A stretch of DNA of 64,000 bases. It comes from Halomonas citrativorans. GTDB lineage: Bacteria > Pseudomonadota > Gammaproteobacteria > Pseudomonadales > Halomonadaceae. Position 1 is the first letter of the stretch. Every line of letters starts with the position of its first letter. The stretch spans positions 164,068-228,067 of the forward strand of contig NZ_FUKM01000003.1 in assembly GCF_900163645.1 (NCBI RefSeq). The letters run 5' to 3'. Of the stretch, positions 57,895-64,000 are shown in pieces. A model generated the notes under the pieces. The model was not told the origin of the DNA. It saw nothing but the letters and a program-made list of their open reading frames with translations, and did no database searches. A program made the translations under genes and the position numbers.

Positions 57895-58869
57895 TTAAGC
57901 CAACCAAACAGGACGCTCAAGCTGTAAACACTGCTGTTCTAACTGACGGATATGCTGATCCCAGTAGCCGCTATCTGCCATCCAGGGAAAAGCACGCGGA
58001 AACGCCGGATCGTCCCAGCGCGAAACCAACCAGGCGCTATGCCGAATCAAGCGATAAGCCCTTAGCGGCTCAATGAGCGACATCTGCTCATGAGGAAACG
58101 CTAGTGACTCCTCATAGCCTTCACTAATCTCACTTAGCTGCGCCCGCCAGCTATCCGGCTCATCAGTGGGCAGCAACATCCATATATCCTGTATGGCGGG
58201 CGCCATCGCACAGTCATCAAAATCGACAAGGGAAAAATGCTCATCTCGGCCCAGTACGTTCCCTAAATGACAATCACCGTGGCAACGTATTAACGATGCT
58301 GGGTCCAACGCCTTGGGCGCCAACCGATGCTGCAGCTTTTGAATCACCGCGTCATACGCCCGAAGCTGAAACTTGTCGAGCCATTGGCTGCCCACAACTC
58401 GCTGTCGTGCCTCTTCTATACCGCTTTCCAGCTCCAAGCGCGGGCGGTGTTGAAATGCCTTGCGCTGCGACACTTTATGCAGCTGACCTAACACTTCGCC
58501 CAGCGCAAAGAGGTGTTCAGGATTATCAAGCTCAGGCGCCTGGCCTGCACACTGGGGGAAAAGAGCAAAGCGAAACGCTGCGTAATGATGCAATGACTGC
58601 CCTGCGCTATTACGCCAAGGTGCGACAACCGACACTCCGGCCTCTCTTAATTCCTTTAAAAAATCATGCTCCTCTTGAATCGCAGCATCCGACCAGCGCT
58701 CGGGACGGTAAAACTTGATTACCCAGTTACGGGCATCATCATCACGAAACATCAATACACGGTTTTCATAACTGTTGAGCGCAAAAGGCTCGCCTGCGGG
58801 CCAAATATCAACCGATTCGGCCGCCGACATAACCGTGTCGGGCGAAAGCGCACTGAAAGGATGTGACAT
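57895..58869 (-). CDS. srkA: Stress response kinase A (YihE/RdoA)
   Basis: Ser/Thr protein kinase of the aminoglycoside-phosphotransferase-like fold, which in E. coli limits MazEF-linked death under stress. The ATG at 58869 has AGGAGCG upstream. The 324-residue protein shows the N-terminal NSYENRVLMFRDDD, the ATP lysine in VIKFYRPERW, the Brenner motif CHGDCHLGNVL with the catalytic Asp and Asn, and the metal-binding VDFDDC. In E. coli dsbA follows; it is absent here. Confidence 0.92.
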   Translation of the reverse strand: MSHPFSALSPDTVMSAAESVDIWPAGEPFALNSYENRVLMFRDDDARNWVIKFYRPERWSDAAIQEEHDFLKELREAGVSVVAPWRNSAGQSLHHYAAFRFALFPQCAGQAPELDNPEHLFALGEVLGQLHKVSQRKAFQHRPRLELESGIEEARQRVVGSQWLDKFQLRAYDAVIQKLQHRLAPKALDPASLIRCHGDCHLGNVLGRDEHFSLVDFDDCAMAPAIQDIWMLLPTDEPDSWRAQLSEISEGYEESLAFPHEQMSLIEPLRAYRLIRHSAWLVSRWDDPAFPRAFPWMADSGYWDQHIRQLEQQCLQLERPVWLA

Positions 58870-59113
58870 TGATCGCTCCTGCATAACGGGGCGCCTATCT
58901 TATCAACTATTGCACCGCGGCGTTCTGATGCAAGAAGTTGGGCATAGAAAGCCCAAACAAACAGGGTAAGAATACTGGCAGTAGCGGAAACTACTTGTGC
59001 GTATTCATTTCCATGATTGAGATCCATCTCAAAGCAATAATGAAATGCCAAGTTAGCGCAACAGCGAACAAAAGCCAGGCGGGGCAGGAAAGAGGGCAGC
59101 GGAAAATAGACAC
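58870..59113. other. srkA upstream region
   Basis: The gap between the srkA start and the tRNA terminator. It has no supported gene; it presumably carries the srkA promoter. An ORF running through it and the tRNA on the minus strand is spurious. Confidence 0.4.
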
Positions 59114-59144
59114 AAAAAAATCGGCAAGCAGATGCTGGCCGATT
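59114..59144 (-). terminator. Intrinsic terminator after tRNA-Leu
   Basis: Reverse-strand stem AATCGGC ... GCCGATT, extended by AGCA/TGCT with one internal mismatch (59119-59144), followed by seven T (A at 59114-59120). It lies 36 bases after the tRNA 3' end. Confidence 0.85.
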
Positions 59145-59179
59145 GATATTTAAGCAAAAACTATGAGATAACAAGTAAT

Positions 59180-59264
59180 TGGTGCGGATGGGGAGACTCG
59201 AACTCCCACACCTTACGGCACTAGAACCTAAATCTAGCGTGTCTACCAATTCCACCACATCCGC
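59180..59264 (-). tRNA. tRNA-Leu, anticodon UAG
   Basis: 85-nt class II tRNA on the reverse strand. The acceptor arms are GCGGATG and CATCCGC, the discriminator A is followed by an encoded CCA, the anticodon stem CTAGA/TCTAG encloses TTTAGGT with anticodon TAG, a long variable arm (TGCCGTAAGGTGT) marks Leu, and GTTCGAGTC is the T loop. It reads CUA and by wobble other CUN codons. It is a single tRNA with its own terminator. Confidence 0.97.
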
Positions 59265-59354
59265 AGAAGACGAGACGTATATTATATATATACTGATCAA
59301 AAGTCAACGCCAACAAGCACTATAATTATCACAAAGCATTCGTGCAGGAGCTGT

Positions 59355-60065
59355 ATGCGCTTAAAGCCAACATGGCAGCAGGCTGCCCATAAAGAGTTAC
59401 AAAAGGCATTACCGGGCTACTGCGCTTTCTGCCTAATGCCTGCCGATCAAGGCCTAGGGTGGTGCCAAGCTTGTTTTGCTGAATTACCCTGGAACGTTTC
59501 AGGTTGCGAACAATGTGCCGAGCCCCTGGATCACGCTGAACAGCGACTGTGTGGGTACTGCTTACTTGATCCGCCACTGATTACTCACACTCACGTCGGC
59601 CTGCTTTTTCAAGCTTCGATTAAAGAGCTGCTGCATGATTTTAAATTTAAGGCGTCTCCTCGTGCTGGGATGCTGCTGATAGAGCTTATGCTGGCGAGCA
59701 TACCCGACGACCCTGGCACCGCCTTGGTAGCAGTCCCCATGCATCGCAAGCGAGCACGTGAGCGTGGGTTCAATCAAGCGCAATGGCTGGCGGAGCAACT
59801 GGCAAAGCGCACAGGCCTTGTCGTGCTGGAAGCTCAATGCAATAAGCTGGTCGCTTCCCAGCGTAGCTTAAACCGACACGAGCGGGCGGCTAATTTGCAC
59901 GGAGCCTTCTCAATCAAAGCACCACTTCCAGCACATATAACGCTGATTGATGATGTAATCACTACCGGTGCGACCATCAATGCATTAGCGAACGCTGCCC
60001 AACAAGCAGGTGCCACGCGCATTGATAGCTGGGCAGTCGCCAGGACGCCACTGGGCAGGCAATAG
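59355..60065 (+). CDS. comF: ComF-family phosphoribosyltransferase-like protein
   Basis: Member of the ComF/GntX family, linked to natural transformation in naturally competent bacteria. The 236-residue protein has an N-terminal double zinc motif (CAFC ... CQAC and CEQC ... CGYC) and a C-terminal PRTase fold with the phosphoribosyl pyrophosphate motif ITLIDDVITTGATI and the RGFNQAQWLA stretch. AGGAG precedes the ATG. With the pilBCD genes at the left, this fits a competence machinery, but the competence role is not shown for this organism. Confidence 0.9.
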   Translation: MRLKPTWQQAAHKELQKALPGYCAFCLMPADQGLGWCQACFAELPWNVSGCEQCAEPLDHAEQRLCGYCLLDPPLITHTHVGLLFQASIKELLHDFKFKASPRAGMLLIELMLASIPDDPGTALVAVPMHRKRARERGFNQAQWLAEQLAKRTGLVVLEAQCNKLVASQRSLNRHERAANLHGAFSIKAPLPAHITLIDDVITTGATINALANAAQQAGATRIDSWAVARTPLGRQ

Positions 60066-60103
60066 AGGATGATGCAAAAGGCCAGGTAATAGCTCAGGTG
60101 ATA

Positions 60104-60873
60104 CTAAAGCCGCAAGCCGCCATCGCACTCAATAATACGCGCACTAAAATAGTCGTTATCAAATATAAACGCGACACTTTTGGCAATATCATCAGGCTCC
60201 CCCAAGTGCTTTAACGGCACGCTTGAAGAGATCCGCTCTAACATATCAGGGCGCATGGACGCCGTCATTTCAGTCGCAATAAACCCAGGTGCCACGGTGC
60301 CACGGTGCCAGTGCGGATACCATAGCGCGCAAGCTCTTTACCCCAAGTGACGGTTAACGCATGAACGCCCGCCTTGGCGGCGGCATAGTTGCTTTGCCCT
60401 GCATTGCCAGCCCGGGAAATACTCGAAATATTGACAATAACCCCTTCATGTCCGGCCTTGATTATCTGCGTCGCCGCTTCACGGCCGCATAGAAATACGC
60501 CGGTTAGATTAACATTGAGGACTTTCTGCCAACTCTCTAGCGACATGCGCTTTTCGACCTGGCCATCACGTGCTTTTACCAGCAAGGCATCTTCGGTAAT
60601 ACCCGCATTATTAACGCAACCGCTAATGGCACCCATGCGTTTCACAATATCATCAAACGCCGTGATGACTGACGACTCATCGGCAACATTGACAACAAAC
60701 GCTTCGGCGTGAATGCCTTGTGACTTAAGGGTTGAGGCCGCTTGGTCCAACGCTTCAGCACTCCTATCAAGCAGTGCAAGCGCGGCACCTTGCTGACCCA
60801 AACGCTCTGCGATGGCATAGCCTAATCCCCGCGCCCCGCCCGTTACTGCAATGACTTTATCGGTTAACTGCAT
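60104..60873 (-). pseudogene. Short-chain dehydrogenase (FabG-like) with frameshift
   Basis: Two reading frames together cover one SDR protein. Frame one (60265-60873) has TGGARGLG, NNAGIT, the catalytic Ser in SSISRAGN and Tyr/Lys in YAAAKAG, then runs off into GTVAPWHLGLLRLK and stops. Frame two (to 60104) resumes with APGFIATEM, LGEPDDIA and the C-terminal CDGGLRL. The break coincides with three tandem copies of an 8-base unit (60288-60311). Removing one copy restores a 253-residue protein of normal SDR length. So the coding frame is broken by one extra 8-bp repeat: a pseudogene, a phase-variable gene, or an assembly error. Confidence 0.85.
60288..60311. repeat. Tandem 8-bp repeat causing the SDR frameshift
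   Basis: Three units in a row: GGTGCCAC (60288-60295), GGTGCCAC (60296-60303), GGTGCCAG (60304-60311). The reading frame upstream and downstream is joined only if two units are present, so an 8-bp duplication by slippage is the simple explanation. Confidence 0.85.
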
Positions 60874-61154
60874 CCGTTACTCCTTCAGAAGCACTGTTGT
60901 TCAATAACTGATTTTTCGATGACGAACCTTCTGTCTTGAGTTCATGCTCTACTTCCAAGTCCTGCTCATTGCTGCGAAGACCTTTCACTACCCCACCATT
61001 CTGCACTGCAGCATAGTAAGCGCGCATTCAAAATTCGAGTTTATCCAAGTTTGCACCCTTATCAGCAAAGGGCTTTCCAGCAAAGATCCTCTGCCGCTTG
61101 TTTTTTGCATATTTGACACAATAATGAGCGATTACGCCTGTTACGGAGCCCGCC

Positions 61155-61661
61155 ATGCCTATTCTTGTCTTTATTTCCTTATTTACCTTACTCGACTTTA
61201 TTTTGCTATTTTCGATTGGCAGTCAAATAGGCTTATTAACCACCCTACTGCTCGTGTTGGCAACCGGTGTTATCGGCCTTCATCTTATTCGTAAAGAGGG
61301 TGTGGCTACCTTTTCCCGTGCCCGCCAGCGCATGCAAGCAGGGGAGCTACCTTCCAGTGAGCTTCTAACAGGCGCGGCACTTATATTCGGCGGTGCTTTA
61401 CTGATGGCGCCCGGCTTTCTCTCCGACCTGCTGGGCATCGCTTGCTTGCTCCCCACTGCCCGACAGCTTATGTACAACGCATTAATGTGGCTGGGTTTAA
61501 AAACCAGTGTGAATAGCGAGCAAGGCGAATCTACCAAAACGCATCGTCATCAAGGCACGGCTTATCATGAAAATAGCCACTCCAATGCTAATACCTCGCA
61601 TAAAGAAGCTCCCCTGGAAGGCGATTTTATTAGCCGTGATGAAACTACCCGGCGACGCTAG
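61155..61661 (+). CDS. fxsA: FxsA family membrane protein
   Basis: Small inner-membrane protein named from suppression of F-plasmid exclusion of phage T7. The 168-residue product has two N-terminal hydrophobic segments (about 3-24 and 26-45), the RKEGVATFSRARQRMQAG motif, a third hydrophobic pair (about 70-105, GGALLMAPGFLSDLLG) and a long polar His/Ser/Thr-rich tail. CGGAG precedes the ATG. The fxsA-groES-groEL order is conserved in gammaproteobacteria. Confidence 0.92.
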   Translation: MPILVFISLFTLLDFILLFSIGSQIGLLTTLLLVLATGVIGLHLIRKEGVATFSRARQRMQAGELPSSELLTGAALIFGGALLMAPGFLSDLLGIACLLPTARQLMYNALMWLGLKTSVNSEQGESTKTHRHQGTAYHENSHSNANTSHKEAPLEGDFISRDETTRRR

Positions 61662-61714
61662 CCTGCATTAGCAAGAAAAAATCCAACAAAAGACACTTTT
61701 TTCACTGCCACCCC

Positions 61715-61742
61715 CTTGAAAGGGCTACTGAAGCCCCCACTT
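61715..61742 (+). promoter_or_regulatory. Sigma-32 (heat-shock) promoter of groESL
   Basis: CTTGAAA (61715-61721), 13-base spacer, then CCCCACTT (61735-61742), almost identical to the known sigma-32 consensus CTTGAAA-N13-15-CCCCATNT. It lies about 155 bases before the groES start. No CIRCE element is present. Confidence 0.85.
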
Positions 61743-61814
61743 TTGAACCAGCATACAAATTCGGTGGCGATGGTGACATTGCCACCATTAACAACGAAGG
61801 TCGCGAACCTTCAT

Positions 61815-61838
61815 TTCTCGATGGGATTTCCTCGAGAA
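61815..61838 (+). other. Hairpin in groES leader
   Basis: Seven-base arms TTCTCGA (61815-61821) and TCGAGAA (61832-61838) with a ten-base loop in the 5' untranslated part of groES. It could affect mRNA stability or temperature response; no T-run. Confidence 0.35.
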
Positions 61839-61895
61839 CCTTGTTTTAGCTATCTGCCCTATACGGGCCTTGACGATACTCAGGAGAACGTGAGC

Positions 61896-62189
61896 ATGAA
61901 AATCCGTCCTTTGCACGATCGCGTCGTAGTTCGCCGCGTGGAAGAAGAACAGAAAACTGCTGGTGGCATCGTTCTGCCAGGCAATGCACAAGAAAAGCCC
62001 ACACGTGGCGAAGTTCTTGCAGTAGGCAATGGTCGCATTCTCGATAACGGCGAAGTACGTCCGCTAGACGTTAAAGTTGGCGACAACGTAATTTTCAAAG
62101 ATGGTTTCGGCGTTGAGAAGCAAAAAATCGACGGCGAAGAAGTCTTGATTATGAGCGAAGCCGACATCCTGGCGGTCGTTGAAGGCTAA
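61896..62189 (+). CDS. groES: Co-chaperonin GroES
   Basis: Heptameric lid of the GroEL folding chamber. The ATG at 61896 follows AGGAGAA and starts [18 protein letters not shown]. The mobile loop ([15 protein letters not shown], here [13 protein letters not shown]) and GEVLAVGNG are present; 97 residues is standard. A 60-codon upstream extension is rejected because it crosses the sigma-32 promoter. Confidence 0.98.
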   Translation: MKIRPLHDRVVVRRVEEEQKTAGGIVLPGNAQEKPTRGEVLAVGNGRILDNGEVRPLDVKVGDNVIFKDGFGVEKQKIDGEEVLIMSEADILAVVEG

Positions 62190-62235
62190 TCATCGCCTCG
62201 ACTACTTACTTTCACCTTTTATAATTCGATTCTAG

Positions 62236-63891
<1,656 letters not shown>

Positions 63892-63945
63892 TGCACCCCT
63901 GAGCCTACCGCTCTGACGCCTAACGTCATCAAGAACCCCGCCTTG

Positions 63946-64000
63946 TGAACTGCACCCCAAAAGTTGGACACTCATCCAACGATTGGGGTGTTTTTCATGG
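63946..64000 (+). mobile_element. Left end of a probable IS3-family insertion sequence (cut by window edge)
   Basis: The stretch TGAACTGCACCCCAAAAG at 63946-63963 followed by TTGGACAC resembles, from memory, the terminal repeats of IS3-family elements (TGxACTGxCCCCAAAAGTTGGAC type). A stem CACCCCAA (63953-63960) with TTGGGGTG (63983-63990), with an inner GTTGG/CCAAC pair, ends in TTTTT and then an ATG at 63997, the likely start of orfA. The transposase lies beyond the window, so family and completeness are unverified. Confidence 0.55.
63953..63995 (+). terminator. Terminator-like hairpin at the IS end
   Basis: Outer stem CACCCCAA/TTGGGGTG and inner stem GTTGG/CCAAC, followed by five T. It would stop transcripts coming from groEL before the presumed transposase start. 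Confidence 0.55.

Noticed and set aside
57680..57898. 72-codon plus-strand ORF between folE and srkA
   Set aside because: No ribosome site and no recognisable domain; its end overlaps the srkA stop. The gap is better read as the folE promoter region.
58752..59300. 182-codon minus-strand ORF running through tRNA-Leu into srkA
   Set aside because: It crosses a tRNA gene and its terminator and overlaps the srkA start in another frame.
61660..61895. CIRCE/HrcA operator before groES
   Set aside because: No TTAGCACTC-N9-GAGTGCTAA type repeat is present; the sigma-32 promoter explains the regulation.

Overview
The window looks like a chromosomal segment of a moderately GC-rich gammaproteobacterium, most likely Halomonadaceae (Halomonas or a close relative). 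The basis is gene content and order, not a database search: a gyrA-serC-pheA-tyrA/aroA-cmk-rpsA supraoperon with a TyrA-AroA fusion as in pseudomonads and oceanospirilla, an MvaT-type H-NS protein, a pilA / pilBCD-coaE-yacG block, an rnf operon, fxsA-groES-groEL, and a single-subunit PPi-type phosphofructokinase.

Layout. 1-5.2 kb: type IV pilus genes (pilA fragment diverging from pilBCD), then coaE and yacG. 5.2-8 kb: the most accessory-looking stretch, with a Tus-like replication-terminator protein, a 178-bp imperfect palindrome, a small unknown gene, about 1 kb without a convincing gene, and mvaT. 8.2-18 kb (minus strand): gyrA, serC, pheA, tyrA-aroA, cmk, rpsA. 18-24 kb: a thioesterase, rdgC, an acyltransferase, an unknown small protein and metG. 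23.6-29.7 kb: a small membrane ORF coupled to rnfABCDGE, then nth. 29.7-35 kb: a divergent carbonic-anhydrase-like protein, a homologue of the queuosine-tRNA mannosyltransferase (GTDC1/QTMAN), an ArsA-type ATPase, a small Cys-ending protein and cstA. 35-40.5 kb: a four-gene signalling operon (receiver protein, membrane sensor fused to a DnaQ-type exonuclease, small membrane protein, SLC5-type symporter/histidine kinase) transcribed away from cstA. 40.5-49 kb: hlyU-like gene, argG, rnt, PPi-phosphofructokinase, a PP2C/kinase fusion with an altered catalytic loop, ppa and dsbD. 49-57.7 kb: accBC, prmA, dusB-fis, purH, gabD and folE. 57.9-64 kb: srkA, tRNA-Leu(UAG), comF, a frameshifted short-chain dehydrogenase, fxsA, groES-groEL behind a clear heat-shock promoter, and at the right edge the apparent start of an IS3-type insertion sequence.

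Most of the window is core housekeeping. The parts worth a second look are the signalling operon with a sensor-exonuclease fusion, the Tus homologue and neighbouring palindrome, the carbonic-anhydrase-like and QTMAN-like genes, the ArsA/Cys-tail/cstA cluster, the kinase lacking the HRD aspartate, and the 8-bp tandem-repeat frameshift. I found no CRISPR array, prophage or integron. Function calls rest on motif recognition from memory; no alignment or search was run.
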